NCBI GenBank assembly: GCA_928724745.1 | Contig: CAKMXJ010000042.1 | Coordinates: 248,001 to 312,000, forward strand | Reading direction: 5' to 3' | Origin: Anthracocystis setariae | Lineage: Eukaryota > Basidiomycota > Ustilaginomycetes > Ustilaginales > Ustilaginaceae | Length of the DNA: 64,000 nt | In this document: piece by piece, positions 10,645 through 22,224 of the stretch | Layout: each line of letters begins with the position of its first letter | How positions within the stretch are numbered: the first letter of the stretch is position 1 | Notes under the pieces: generated by a model | Seen by the model: only the letters and a program-made list of their open reading frames with translations | Database searches by the model: none | Told to the model about the DNA's origin: nothing | Made by a program: the position numbers and the translations under genes

Positions 10645-13600
10645 ATGAGCTCGTCACATACGGGCCCTTCGCACCGCGCGAGCATCGTAGAGGATGATGA
10701 TGAGTGGCAGTCCATGCCAGTAGAGAACGGGCGCGCCGCCAGTACTTCTATACCCGTCAGTGCATACTCTAATCCCTACGACCTACCCTATGGCGATGAA
10801 GAAGAGGACGACTCGGATCCAGATGATCCGCGCAGGTTTCGCTCCCTGCCCTCCCGATCCAATCACACAAATCGTACCGCGAGCGGAACCATGCACAAAC
10901 GCAACAAAGCCAGATCCCAATATTTATCTGACAACACAGCTCCTGCTTCTACCATCACAGGCTCGCGTGCGCACAAAGCTACCACCAACGCCACCGGAAA
11001 GCACCTCGATATCGACGATGCCAGAGGCTACGATTGGCGATCCAAACCGGCCACCAACGACAATGCCGACGACCAAGACGACAGCGATCAAGAAAAAGGG
11101 TACACCCAGCTCCGTCTCGACGAGGATGAGGAAGCCGAAGAACTCCACGCCAAAACAGAGTATCTCTTTGCAGACGGTAGTCGACACGACCCATACAGCG
11201 ACAATCCTGCGGCGACTCCTCTCAACCAGATGAAGACCACAAAGCAACTCCTTTCCGAAGGCCAGAAGATCGCCTACGTAGGTCTTTGCAGCTTGATAGC
11301 ATCGGACATGGTCCGCCAAGTCCATCGCGTGCCCGGCAAGAACCTTGGAAGCGCAAAGCAAAGCATCGATGAATGGAAGCTCAAAGTCATGGCTCGTCTC
11401 TATCAGCACATGGACATCGAGAGCCCCGAGCAAAAAATGATCGAGTCCTTGGGAGAACATGGCGTCCTTGCCACCGACCTTGCTCCATCTCTCATCACTA
11501 CACAGACCATCGACAACCCCGACTTTGACCCAGAAGCGCTCCGAGAGAGGCAAGAAGAGGAGCTGGAGTTGCAAAAGGAGCGCGAGGCAGCAGCCGCAAG
11601 CCAAATCGACACCAAGTCGCACAGTTCCACCGAGCAAGCGACAAATTCCACCATCCATGATGCCGCGCCGAAGTATGCTGCTCCATCATCGCCCACCACT
11701 CCCACCCAGCGCCGCACAGGACATCTCGTATCATCCGAAGCCCAGCCCGCTGAAGAAAAAGACCAAGACGCAGACGGCGATCTCGGAGGCAGCATGCGTC
11801 AGTCTCGTAAGGCACCAACAGATGAAGCAAACAAAGCTGCTTCAGCCGTGCACGAAGATGCAGCTGCACCCCTGCAAGGCAATGATGAAGAAAGCGATAT
11901 CGGAATGCAGCAGGATGAGACGTCCGACAAAGTCGCTGGCTCAACGGAAAAGACTCACTCGACTTCGGCATTGTCCGATCCCGCCACTCCGATAGTGGCA
12001 GATCCTAACACGGCTTCTCAGCTCGCTAACGCCGTGGATGCTGTGGGCGGGATCACTACGATCCAGGACGCTGAAATCGGTCCAGGGTCCGTCACAACCA
12101 CCCTTGGCCTCACCAAGGAGCCGCAGGCCGTGCAGCCTCCACCAGGAGCTTTGGAGGGAGTGACCACCAGTATCAGCAGCGCCGATGCCACCATCACCCT
12201 TGATTTGCGTTGGACCGTCCTTTGCGATCTCTTCCTGGTTCTCACCGCCGATAGCGTCTACGATGCTCGTTCGCGCGTGCTGCTCGAGCGCGTCGCCTCC
12301 GATCTCGGCCTCACCTGGATGGACGTGACGCAGTTCGAGAAGCGCATCACTGACGCACTTGAGATCGAGGAAGGTGTAGAGAGTCTCAGCGACGAATCCG
12401 CCGTGAAGCAGCGCATGCTCATGGCGCGCAAAAAGCGTATGGTCATGATGGGACTCGCAACTGTTGGTGGCGGTCTCGTCATTGGTCTCTCTGCCGGACT
12501 TCTGGCCCCCGTCATCGGCGCCGGCATGGGTGCTGCCCTCGGTGCGGTCGGTATCAGTGGAACGAGCGGTTTCTTGGGTGGCGTCGGAGGTGCCGCTCTC
12601 ATCACATCAACGGGTACGCTAGGTGGTATGAGTATGGCTGGACGTGGCATGAGTCGTCGCACACGAAGCGTCAAAACGTTCGAGTTCAGGCCGGTTCACA
12701 ACAACAAGCGCGTCAACGCTATCGTCGCCGTACCCGGTTTCATGAGCGGTGCTCAGGACGATGTGAGGCTTCCTTTCAGCGTCATTGACAGCGTCATGGG
12801 AGATCTTTTCAGTGTCCTGTGGGAGCCAGATATGATGCAAGAGATGGGTAACTCACTCGGTCTCCTGTGGAACGAGACAATTGTCCAAGGTGTTCAACAA
12901 GCCTTGGCCCTTACAGTGGCTGGTGCTGGCGCCATGTTCACCGCATTAGCATGGCCGCTCTGGCTCACCAAGCTCGGCTACCTTATTGATAACCCCTGGT
13001 CGAACGCATTGGATCGAGCTCAGTCTGCAGGCCTCATTCTGGCTGATACACTTGCTAAGCGTCAACTCGGCGTCCGACCCATCACTCTGGTCGGCTTCAG
13101 TCTCGGCGCCAGGGTGATCTTCTACGCCCTTCTCGAGCTCAGTCGCATCAAGGCTTATGGCATTGTGCAGAACGTGTATATCATGGGTGCTCCCATCACA
13201 GCCAAGGACGAAACGTGGAAGGAGGTCCGAAGCGTTGTATCGGGTCGATTTGTCAGCGCCTTCTCGCGAAGCGATTGGATTCTAGGGTACTTGCATAGAG
13301 CAGCTTCCGGCGGCTTGCGCAGTATTGCCGGGCTGCATCCGATCGAAAGGGTGCAGGACATAGAAAACGTGGATGTTACACACGTGGTTCCTGGTCACCT
13401 TGCCTATCGAGCCTTGATGCCGCTCGTGCTGGGTGAGCTCGGCTTCCGCACCACCGCAGACTACTTCGACGAGCCTGAGGACCTGAACGCCATTCCAGAA
13501 AGGCAAGTGCTACTTGAAGAAAAGCCGAGCGAAACGGAGCTCAGGACCGTTTCTACAAAGGCAGGCGGTTTGGGCAAGATCTTCCGACGCAAGGCCAAAA

Positions 13601-14769
13601 ACGACACGAGCAGCCCGAGTTCGATGCCATCGACGCCCACGCCTGGAACGCCGGGACTACCAGCTGCACAGTTCGGTCGTGCAGAGTACAACGAATACGA
13701 GGATGATGATTTGCCACCGCGAGTCGAGCCAGAGGGAGACACAACGGAGGTCACTAACGTGGGTGAGGCCGTCAAGGTGTCGGAGGCTAAGCAGGCGCAG
13801 GATGATATCGTCAAGCAATCGGTGGCTCGTGTCGAAGCAGTGCGAGCTTCGCACGAAAGACCGGGAGGTGCAGCTACACCAGAAGTTGATCGACCAACCG
13901 CAACGAGCGCACATTTCGATACCGAGGCAATTCTGCGCGAGCTGCGGGAGTCTGGTATCGAAGTCAGGGAGCTGGAAAGTTCGTTGCCACCTCTGCCGCT
14001 GGCGACCGATGCGAAGAAGGCAGCCGAACCGCCCAAAGCTGGCCTTGAATCCACTGCAAGTCGGAAGAGCGGTCAAGCGACGTCGTCATCATCTACCAGC
14101 GCAAACAAGGGCATCGGCTTCGGTGTGCCCGAATTTGCCAATCAGGACATGCCGCTGCCACCCGAAATGCAGAACGGTGGCGTCTCGCTGACGTTCGCAT
14201 CATATGATGACGAGGAAGACGATGTGCAGCCCCGCAGTCATGGCATGGATGATACTTCACATGCGGATGTAGGTGCGGACGAGTCCGATTTGCACAAGTA
14301 TGGGTTGTCGTCGTCTGCGGTGAAAGATCTGGCCGAGCGATTCAAGAGCGGTGGTCTGGGGTCGCCAGGCTTAGCCGGAGGCGCAGCGGGGGATGCGCCG
14401 TGGGCAACGCAAGATGAAGGATGGGGTCTTGCGCGACCTGACACCTCATACGATGTCTCGATGGGAACCAAGAGTGCTCTTGACTCGCTTCCGACGAGCA
14501 GTGGCTTTGGCTATGGCGAAACGCGATCCGCCAACACGAGCACGGATCAATCGTTCGAAGGGTTGACACCTTTGAGTACGGCGGTAGGAAGAGGGTTTGA
14601 CTTTTCGATTGCAACTGGTGCCGGGCCCTTGGCTTCGCACTCGGAACGAAGCTTTGACCTGACTGCAGGCACCAAGACAGCAACGCCAACAGGGGAGCGT
14701 ACTCCACGTCGTTTGGGTGCTAGCAACCTGAGTAATGAGCCCGACCCGTGGGCTGAAAACCCTTGGTGA
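10645..14769 (+). CDS. DUF726 predicted lipase, TMCO4/Mil1-like
   Basis: Large intronless protein, 1374 aa. DUF726 proteins are membrane-associated alpha/beta-hydrolase-like proteins; yeast Mil1 works with the AP-1 clathrin adaptor at the Golgi/endosome. Visible order: an acidic disordered N-terminus, the DUF726 helical part from about 520, Gly/Ala-rich hydrophobic segments at about 599-662 and 750-781, then the hydrolase signature GFSLGA with nucleophile Ser about 819, then a long disordered acidic tail. Short Trp-containing acidic peptides sit at both ends (EDDDEWQSMPVE near the N-terminus, DPWAENPW at the very C-terminus); such peptides are the kind that bind adaptor appendages, which fits the Mil1 role. 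Start chosen as the first ATG of the frame. Confidence 0.88.
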   Translation: MSSSHTGPSHRASIVEDDDEWQSMPVENGRAASTSIPVSAYSNPYDLPYGDEEEDDSDPDDPRRFRSLPSRSNHTNRTASGTMHKRNKARSQYLSDNTAPASTITGSRAHKATTNATGKHLDIDDARGYDWRSKPATNDNADDQDDSDQEKGYTQLRLDEDEEAEELHAKTEYLFADGSRHDPYSDNPAATPLNQMKTTKQLLSEGQKIAYVGLCSLIASDMVRQVHRVPGKNLGSAKQSIDEWKLKVMARLYQHMDIESPEQKMIESLGEHGVLATDLAPSLITTQTIDNPDFDPEALRERQEEELELQKEREAAAASQIDTKSHSSTEQATNSTIHDAAPKYAAPSSPTTPTQRRTGHLVSSEAQPAEEKDQDADGDLGGSMRQSRKAPTDEANKAASAVHEDAAAPLQGNDEESDIGMQQDETSDKVAGSTEKTHSTSALSDPATPIVADPNTASQLANAVDAVGGITTIQDAEIGPGSVTTTLGLTKEPQAVQPPPGALEGVTTSISSADATITLDLRWTVLCDLFLVLTADSVYDARSRVLLERVASDLGLTWMDVTQFEKRITDALEIEEGVESLSDESAVKQRMLMARKKRMVMMGLATVGGGLVIGLSAGLLAPVIGAGMGAALGAVGISGTSGFLGGVGGAALITSTGTLGGMSMAGRGMSRRTRSVKTFEFRPVHNNKRVNAIVAVPGFMSGAQDDVRLPFSVIDSVMGDLFSVLWEPDMMQEMGNSLGLLWNETIVQGVQQALALTVAGAGAMFTALAWPLWLTKLGYLIDNPWSNALDRAQSAGLILADTLAKRQLGVRPITLVGFSLGARVIFYALLELSRIKAYGIVQNVYIMGAPITAKDETWKEVRSVVSGRFVSAFSRSDWILGYLHRAASGGLRSIAGLHPIERVQDIENVDVTHVVPGHLAYRALMPLVLGELGFRTTADYFDEPEDLNAIPERQVLLEEKPSETELRTVSTKAGGLGKIFRRKAKNDTSSPSSMPSTPTPGTPGLPAAQFGRAEYNEYEDDDLPPRVEPEGDTTEVTNVGEAVKVSEAKQAQDDIVKQSVARVEAVRASHERPGGAATPEVDRPTATSAHFDTEAILRELRESGIEVRELESSLPPLPLATDAKKAAEPPKAGLESTASRKSGQATSSSSTSANKGIGFGVPEFANQDMPLPPEMQNGGVSLTFASYDDEEDDVQPRSHGMDDTSHADVGADESDLHKYGLSSSAVKDLAERFKSGGLGSPGLAGGAAGDAPWATQDEGWGLARPDTSYDVSMGTKSALDSLPTSSGFGYGETRSANTSTDQSFEGLTPLSTAVGRGFDFSIATGAGPLASHSERSFDLTAGTKTATPTGERTPRRLGASNLSNEPDPWAENPW

Positions 14770-16126
14770 AGATCGGTTATCTTCGGTCGAGTGAGATGGT
14801 CTGCTTATTGTAGTATCACTCGTTCCATTCACACATGCAATTCTACGCAAAGGATGGCTCCGTAAACTGGTGAGATGAGCGCAGTGACAATGGGAGAGAT
14901 TCCGTAGATACCAGCAAGGTGATCAGTATCCTTCAGGCGAGCAAACGTTTCCTTCTCGGATGCACGGTGCTGCGGCGCCAAGCGCCAAGCGTAAGCGGCC
15001 GACATGCCACGTGCTTTCGAGCGCTTTAAAAAGGCTGCGCACATCGGACGAACCAGATATTGGAAAAGTTTTGGACTCGGGAGAGACATGGAACGAAGCG
15101 ACGGCGTTTGGAAAACGATGTGCTGGTTCCAACAAGTGTAAAATATGGTGGTGTGATCTGCAAATTTGCTGGAAATTCGCACGCAGTCTGACGACAGCCG
15201 AAGCACGGTGACGTTGTGAGCCAAGACGGATCGACGCTGGATCGGATGCTCTTGTGGCCGAATTACAGTATTATACACACTCTGTGCAAGAGGGTAACAA
15301 ATTGCTGAGGGCAGCCGCTGCTGGTTGTGCTCACTGTACTGTACCTCAACCCGGAGAACCCTGGCATGTGGATCGTTTCGTGGATCTTTGAATCATACGC
15401 ATTTGGTTTGGCTTGAGGCGTCTTGTTTGAACGTGGAGATTACTCGAATCAACAGAGAAGAAAGAGATGATGTCGTTCTTTCGCATTCGTCGGCATCCAA
15501 CGTCCATTGCCAAAGATGGCTGCTCCCCGCGGTCTGGTTCCCGGCAATCTCTGAGTGGCGCCGGCAATCTGATAGCATCCAGTATGGGCAAAGCACAACC
15601 AAGCCAAGTTGGGTCGGCGCACCGGACCGGCGTCGAAGCTGGCAGAAGTGGAATTGTGATCTGATCTGACGCAATTTGAAGGTTTGGAGGGTAGTTGCAG
15701 ATGAAGCAAAATAGACCAGTAGTGTGTGCGATGACGCTGCCTAACACGCACATCTGAATTTCGGTTCTAAGTGTACGCGCACACCTCCACAGCACTCTGG
15801 GGCCATTGATCAGCTAAATTGACGATACAAATTCCAAGCCAGCGGGTTGGCCACAGAATTGTGTTGTTGCAATCGAGACTAACTCGAATCGAACTCTCTA
15901 ACCATTACCGAGCGTAGGATTTAGGAATTCCAAATGCATGACGGTCCGAATAATCAGCAGCAGCAGTCCGCCCAATCTTCGGAAAAGGGAACGTGTGAGA
16001 GCGTAACGCAGATGTGCTGTAGCCTACCGCATCAGCCAGTCTGGCGGTGAGTTGCATCACCCAGTTTAGTCATACGATGCCGGACAACACCTTTTTGCCT
16101 TGTCAAAGTTATGTGTAAGAGTGCGC

Positions 16127-16177
<51 letters not shown>

Positions 16178-16659
16178 ATTGCAACAAGTCTTGCGTTGCT
16201 GCCGGAACTCATTTTGAGTTGGCAAGCGGAGGAGCCGTTGTTGAAAGCAACAGTCATGAGCAGTGCAGAGCACAAGCAAAGCAAAGCAAAGCGATGTGGG
16301 TGGAGCAGACAGAGCGCAACGCTGATCGATCTTATCGACGTGCTAGACCTGACGCACGCTCCATCCGAATACTTTTGCCAATACACAGTGTATGTGTAAT
16401 TACTTTGGCGCTGACACGGAATCGATTGTCAATCACGCTTCCGGCACTGCACGAGTGGTGATGGTCCCTGCTCAACGACACCTTGGCATCTCACGCACAG
16501 ATACCCACCCGCACCGAACAAATCGCTCGCCCCTCTTGTTGCGGCACTGTACTTGGATCGGCCTCGCCTTCTTCGCACTTCTTTCTTCTTGCTGTCATCA
16601 TCTTCTTTTCTTCCCTTCCTTCTTCCCTTCCCCCATCACACATACACACTTCAGCCAAA
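14770..16659. other. Gene-free intergenic region upstream of transketolase
   Basis: About 1.9 kb with only short open frames of no coding character on either strand. It contains TACAGTA/TACTGTA heptamers at 15,264 and 15,337, a long TG microsatellite at 16,129, GCAAA repeats near 16,270 and a CT-rich 5' UTR-like stretch at 16,560-16,640 just before the transketolase start. Confidence 0.6.
16129..16172. repeat. (TG)n microsatellite
   Basis: About 21 uninterrupted TG units upstream of the transketolase gene. Confidence 0.95.
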
Positions 16660-19046
16660 ATGACTTTCACCAAGGCTGCCTCCGACGACAAGGCCATCGC
16701 CACCATCCGTAAGTGTCTCTCCTCGTCTCTGCTTGCCTCTTCGGCGCGGTGCCTTGCAAGCAACCAATGTTCAATTGACTGACAACCGTCTCCGCGCCAA
16801 CCTTGTCTTCCGCTTGTGCCGTTCCAGGATGCTTGGCCGCCGATGTTGTCGCCAAGTCCAACTCGGGTCATCCCGGTGCTCCCATGGGCATGGCTCCTAT
16901 GGCCCACACCCTCTTCTCGAGGTAAGTGTCTTGCTTGTTCCTGCTTGCTGCGTCCTGTTGCGCCGTTCTGCACTTCTCGGTGGTAGTGTTAGCAACTGGC
17001 TATGAGGAGCTCTCTGCATGCACGTGCCGCCGCTTTTGTTCTTTAAAAGATCTGGCGGCCTGCCATTTTGACGCTTTTCTGAACACTTTTGCTGACTTAT
17101 GAGTCTTTCTGTATCTCTTTGTCAGGTTCATGAACGTCAACCCCTCTCACTCCAAGTGGATCAACCGTGACCGATTCGTTCTCTCCAACGGTCACGCTTG
17201 TGCCCTCATCTACATCCTCAACCACCTCCTTGGCTACAAGGACTTGCCCATGGAGCAGCTCAAGTCCTTCCGTCAGCTTGACTCCAAGACCCCCGGTCAC
17301 CCCGAGACCGGTCACACTGAAGGTATCGAGGTCACCACCGGTCCCCTTGGCCAGGGTTTCGCCAACGCCGTCGGTCTTGCCATCGCTCAGGCCAACCTTG
17401 CTGCTACTTTCAACAAGGACGGCTTCCCGCTCTTTACAAACCATACGTATATGTTTACCGGTGATGGTTGCTTGCAGGAGGGTATCTCGTCCGAGGCTGC
17501 TTCCCTTGCTGGTCACCTCCAGCTCGGTAACTTGATTGCTCTTTACGACGACAACCACATCTCGATTGACGGTGACACTGCCTGCTCCTTCACCGAGGAC
17601 GTTGAGCAGCGTTTCCTCGCTTACGGCTGGCACGTTTCCCACGTTCTCGACGGTGACAAGGACCTCGAGGGCCTCTACAAGGCCATCGAGGCCGCCAGGA
17701 AGGTCACCGACAAGCCCTCGATCATCCGTGTCAAGACCACCATCGGCTTCGGTTCCAAGCTGCAGGGTCTTGCTGCCACCCACGGCGCCCCCCTCAAGGC
17801 TGACGACATCGAGAGTGTCAAGGCCAAGTTCGGCATGGACCCCAAGGAATCCTTTGTCGTCCACGACGATGTCTACGCCGCCTACAAGCAGATCGCCGAC
17901 CGCGGCGCCAAGGCTGACCAGGAGTGGACCGAGCTGTTCAAGGCCTACGGCGACAAGTACCCCAACGAGCACGCCGAGATCGCCCGCCGCATCGCCGGTA
18001 AGCTTCCTCAGGGCTGGGAAAAGTCCCTCCCCACCTACAAGCCCAGCGATGCTGCTGTGGCCTCGCGAAAGCTCTCCGAGACGGTCCTCGGCAAGGTGGC
18101 CGAGGCTGTTCCCGAGCTCCTCGGTGGTTCCGCCGACTTGACCGGTTCCAACCTTACCCGATGGGGCAACGCTGTCGACTTCCAGAACCCCACCACCGGC
18201 CTTGGTGACTACTCGGGCAAGTACATCCGTTACGGTGTCCGTGAGCACGCCATGGGTGCTATCATGAACGGTCTTGCCGCTTACGGCATGCACATCCCCA
18301 CTGCCGGCACTTTCCTCAACTTCGTCTCCTACGCCATCGGAGCCGTCCGTCTCTCGGCCCTCTCGCAACACCGCGTCATCTGGGTCGCTACCCACGACTC
18401 GATCGGTCTTGGTGAGGACGGTCCTACCCACCAGCCTATCGAGACCGCCATCGCTCTTCGTGCCATTCCCAACCTCATGTTCTGGCGCCCTGCTGACGGT
18501 AACGAGGTTTCCGGTGCTTACCTTGTTGCTATCGAGAGCAAGTCGACCCCCTCCGTCCTCGCCCTTTCCCGTCAGAACTTGCCTCAGCTCGAGGGCTCGT
18601 CTATCGAGAAGGCCACCAAGGGTGGTTACGTTGTCGTCGAGAACGACGCTGCCGACATCACCCTTGTCGCCACCGGTTCCGAGGTTGCTCTCTGTAACGA
18701 GGCTGCCGCCAAGCTCGGCGAGAAGGGCGTCAAGGCTCGTGTCGTCTCGATCCCATGCTTCTCGGTCTTCGACGCTCAGCCCATCGACTACCGTCTCTCG
18801 GTCCTCCCATCGGGCAAGCCCATTCTCTCGGTCGAGGCTTACTCGACTCTCGGCTGGTCCAAGTACTCGCACGCTCAGCACGGTATCAACACCTTCGGTG
18901 CTTCCGCTCCCGCTGGTCAGCTCTTCAAGAAGTTCAAGATGACCGGCGACGATGTTGCCGCCAAGGCCGAGCACGTCATCAAGGTCTTCCAGGGCCAAAA
19001 GCTTGTCAGCCCCGTCGAGCTTGAGGCCCAGCTCTTGAAGTACTGA
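16660..19046 (+). CDS. Transketolase
   Basis: Thiamine-diphosphate enzyme of the non-oxidative pentose phosphate pathway that transfers two-carbon units between ketose donors and aldose acceptors. Three exons: 16660-16708, 16828-16921 and 17126-19046, all with GTAAGT donors and CAG acceptors; phases agree and give 687 aa, the normal length. Motifs: SNSGHPGAPMG near the N-terminus, the ThDP/metal site GDGCLQEG ... NHISIDGD, and the transketolase signature GEDGPTHQPIE, followed by the C-terminal domain. Codon use is strongly biased to C- and G-ending codons, as expected for a highly expressed gene. The two small 5' exons cover the first ~48 residues. Confidence 0.96.
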
Positions 19047-19118
19047 ATGCGCGCGCCTCACACTTGCGTCTCAGATAGATCCTTCAAGGTGTGAAAGCTC
19101 CCTCTTCACGATATAGCC

Positions 19119-19159
<41 letters not shown>

Positions 19160-19837
19160 ATCCTACGATCGTACGAATCGTTGTAATGTCCAAATATCAG
19201 AACCCTCGTTACGAGAATCTGCCCGGGCTGTGTGACGAGTGTGATTTGCGTTGGCTCTTGAGCGCTCAATGTCTGTCCTTATGATCGTTCATGACTCTGC
19301 GCTTGCGAAGACACTGTTTCGCTGGTTCGCGGTGAGATTTGCTTGCATCCCCAAATGTGTAGAGCAACACAGCACAGCACATCGACGGACTCGGGACTGA
19401 TGCGATTCGTTGCAACAGCTCTGGAGAAACTGCATTAGAGAAGGAACGCTTCGTGAGCAATTACTTCACTGTTGAGATCTTTATGAAGCGCTCTGCTTGA
19501 AATGTGTTTGTTCCTTTTGCATCTTTGAGGGAGGGATTGCGTGTCTGAGCAAGCAGATTTGGGTTTCTTCTGTCTCTGCCGCTCGTTATTCCCTCAGCTG
19601 CTGACTGATCTCCTTTGAGATTCCGAGCTTGGGTCCGAGTGACGGGAACGGTGTGAGCCTAGCTTTCAAAGCAACTCAACGGCAGTGATGCACGACCTCG
19701 TTCCTTGTGTGTGTGCCTGTCTAAGGCGAAGCTTCGCTGTCCAGGAGGTGGAGTCAATATCAAGACGCATGGCGATTTCCTCACAATGTCGCGCTCTGCT
19801 TGCACCTTTCTCGTGATTCCAAACACCATGGGCTATA
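19047..19837. other. Transketolase 3' flank, no gene seen
   Basis: Holds a CT dinucleotide run and an otherwise unremarkable sequence leading into the Tc1-like element. Confidence 0.55.
19121..19155. repeat. (CT)n microsatellite
   Basis: An uninterrupted CT run in the 3' flank of the transketolase gene. Confidence 0.95.
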
Positions 19838-21300
19838 CAGTGCGTTTAAAAATTGTCCGGATTAAAATTGCATCACCATACATCATCACTTTACACCATC
19901 ATACCTCAATGCAACAAACCTTCATCTTATATCAGTGGAAAGCCCTGCTTTCCAGCTTTCTGATGGTCTTGTTTGAATGAGCATTGGACAAGTCTGTGAA
20001 AAATTGGTTCTAAGATCGCTTTTTTGGCCTCATCCGGACACATTTTGAACTCGCTTTTCTGGCACCTTAGTACTTTGTGTTCCCGCCTCTGGCCTCAATG
20101 ATTGCCTCAATCCTTCTAGGCATACTCTCTACTAGTTCTCGGCATACACTGGCAGGGATTTGAGCCCAAGCAGCCTGCATTCGGCGCTCCAATGTCAGCA
20201 TACACCTGCAGGGGTGTTGTGGTCATAAACTTGCTTCTTGAGCTCTGTCCAGAGATGCTCAATGGGGTTGAGGTCCGGTGATTGAGCAGGCCAGTCCAGT
20301 ACGCGTATACCATGGTCATTAAACCAGTCCAAGACCCTGTAAGCTGTGTGCTTTGGGTCATTGTCCTGCTGAAAGACAATTTCTTTGACGTTGCCAAAAG
20401 CTTCAAGTGTTGTCATAAGAGGAAGGAGATTTGCCTCAAGAATGCACATGTAGATGTCGGCAGTCATCCTGCCATTGATGACCTGCAGTGTGCCAACACC
20501 TCTGTGCGCCATTGAGCCCCAGACCATGATGTTGCCGCCGTTATACTTGAGTGTAGGCCGGACCATCTTGCTGCTGAAACCGGCTTGCTTGATCCAGCAG
20601 TAATGCTTCCCATCGCTCCCTAAGCGGTTGATCTTGGTCTTTTCTGACCATATGACGGCACGCCAGTCTTCTACTGTCCAGTGCTGGTACTTGTGACAGA
20701 AAGCAAGGCGCTCTTTCATGTGCCTTTTCATCAGCATTGGTTTGGAGAAAATTTTCCTTGCCCTGAAATGGTGAAACTTGAGCGCTTTGCGAAGCGTAGC
20801 AGGGGCAATCTTGGTGTTGAACTCTAGCATGAACTACTGGCATGCCCTATGCAGCGTTGTCTTGCGGCTGCAAGTGAAGTTCATGTTGATCCAGGCGCTG
20901 TGAGCATCACATAGCTTTTTCTTTCTACCCATCTTTGGTGCAGGAAGCTCTGCTGGCGTCAATTTTCTTATGTTTTGCACCGTAGATTTGCAAATACCAA
21001 GCTGCTGGGCTACCTGACGTACTGACAGGCCATTCTGGAGGAGCCTGACGGCCTGCAATTGCTTGTATGGTGGTGTTTTCTTCATGGAAAAAGAGTCTGG
21101 ATAAGGAAGCAAAGAAAAGCAACAAGCATGGGTCTTGTTGATGTGCAAACGCCTCCAAAGCTTCTCACAATGCACATGCATGTTCAGATGTGGTCAACAT
21201 GAAGTTTCAGCTCATTTGGATTAGTGGGAGCGCGCCATTGTTGCATGTGATGGTGGTAAAAGTGGGCTTGTTTAATAAGTGTCCGGGTTATTTGATTAGC
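19838..21300 (-). mobile_element. Degenerate Tc1/mariner element
   Basis: About 1.45 kb with a dead Tc1-type transposase on the minus strand. The ends are approximate. Left sequence around 19,845-19,920 and right sequence around 21,240-21,295 are recognisably inverted (for example CACTTTACACCATCAT against the complement of ATGGTGGTAAAAGTG, and TCCGG-centred blocks), but the terminal repeats have diverged too far to fix the borders or a TA target duplication. The right end abuts a copy of the local 190-bp repeat. Confidence 0.75.
20067..21085 (-). pseudogene. Tc1/mariner transposase pseudogene
   Basis: Starts at the ATG at 21085 with an HTH domain (QAVRLLQNGLSVRQVAQQLG ... KSTVQNIRK), continues into the DDE domain and would end at the TAA at 20069-20067, the usual ~340-codon length. 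Two lesions are visible: an in-frame TAG near 20835 splits the protein after the HTH part, and a frameshift near 20205 separates the body from the final TLERRMQAAWAQI ... ARGGNTKY tail. The second and third catalytic acidic residues are kept (VFQQDNDPKHT and SPDLNPIEHLW), but the block that is normally SDE reads WSEKTK, so the first catalytic Asp is replaced. The element cannot make its own active transposase. Confidence 0.88.
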
Positions 21301-21486
21301 GAGTTTCAATCTTGCGCTGCATGGCTAGAGTGGATCCTTCAATGAATCCTGGCAGACTTGTCGTTTTGCTGTGAGATGTATCTCTCTGATTGGACAAATT
21401 GACCTTACCGTCGAGGCGGTGGGCAACTGAGTTTATATACATGAGTTGGGTGGTCTCCAGGTCTTAATGGAGGCACTACATTCCTT
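21296..21486. repeat. Local 190-bp repeat, copy A (uninterrupted)
   Basis: From TTAGCGAGTTT to CTACATTCCTT this matches 22225-22604 once the 180-bp insertion there is removed. Shared blocks include CTTGCGCTG, GAGTGGATCC, GGCAGACT, TCTCTCTGA, TTGGACAAATTGACCTT and ATATACATGAGTTGGGTG. By eye they agree at roughly 85% of positions. What the repeat belongs to is unknown. Confidence 0.8.
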
Positions 21487-22059
21487 CGCAGCGAGGATGA
21501 GTGCCAGCGAGGGCATGAGCGGCACCAATGCTTGTGAAGCGAGAGACGTCGGCAGCGAGGAAATGTGAGTACCAACACCCCTTGCGGGTAGATATATTCT
21601 TACTACCGAACTGATTTTGGAACGAAGCCATGCTAAAATTGAGTCGTCCTTTGTGGTTGTGTCGCTATATTGATCAACAGCTTTAATCTTAATCATAGAA
21701 TATGATTATAGTGATTGGCTGCGTTGCGATTTTTCTCTCTATTTTTGTTGCAATGTGAGAGAGTAAAACGCGTGTTTTAGCGAACAGACCATAAACAAAT
21801 CTGAGAACTGCGTCGAAAAAAAATTATAATGATTGGAAATCACAAAATCCGTCCTCTGGCTCCTCCTGCCTCCTCGGTCTGTCGTAAATTCTACGATAGA
21901 AAATACGAGGTGGTACGTCAACTCACGGCAGAGCTTCCTCCGGCTCTGACGAAGGATGGCTGCAAATCGTATCCTGATAGAAGAAGGCATTTGTCCCGCC
22001 GCCACCCCCCGCGGGTTCCCCGATCGGCTGGCTGCGCTTTACATCTAAATAAGAAAATC
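21487..22059. other. AT-richer gene-free stretch between repeats
   Basis: No supported gene. Base composition is more AT-rich than the flanking housekeeping regions. Confidence 0.5.
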
Positions 22060-22138
22060 ACATCGTAAAAAGCAGAAAGTCACGTCCGCGAACCCACCCC
22101 GGGTGGCTTCGAGGTGGTTGCCAGGGTGGGTTCGCAGA
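22060..22138. mobile_element. Truncated MITE copy
   Basis: Begins ACATCGTAAAAAGCAGAAAG and follows the MITE at 22280 into CGCGAACCCACCC and a GGGTGGGTTCGCAGAC arm. It then breaks into a run of 14 C residues (22139-22152) instead of completing the right terminal repeat. Confidence 0.7.
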
Positions 22139-22224
22139 CCCCCCCCCCCCCCATCACACCTGATTTGGAAAGAATTTAGCACTTTTCGACAAAACTAACC
22201 TGCTCTGCTTTCGATGCTATTAGT

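Noticed and set aside
14829..15795. Several open frames of 60-150 codons upstream of transketolase
   Set aside because: Overlapping on both strands, no domain, no codon bias and no splice model that links them.
15885..15920. tRNA-like string CTCGAATCGAACTC
   Set aside because: No acceptor stem or anticodon arm could be paired around it.
17097..19061. 654-codon open frame antisense to transketolase
   Set aside because: It is a mirror of the highly C-biased codons of transketolase; its Leu/Val/Gly-rich product has no domain character, while the sense strand encodes a full conserved enzyme.
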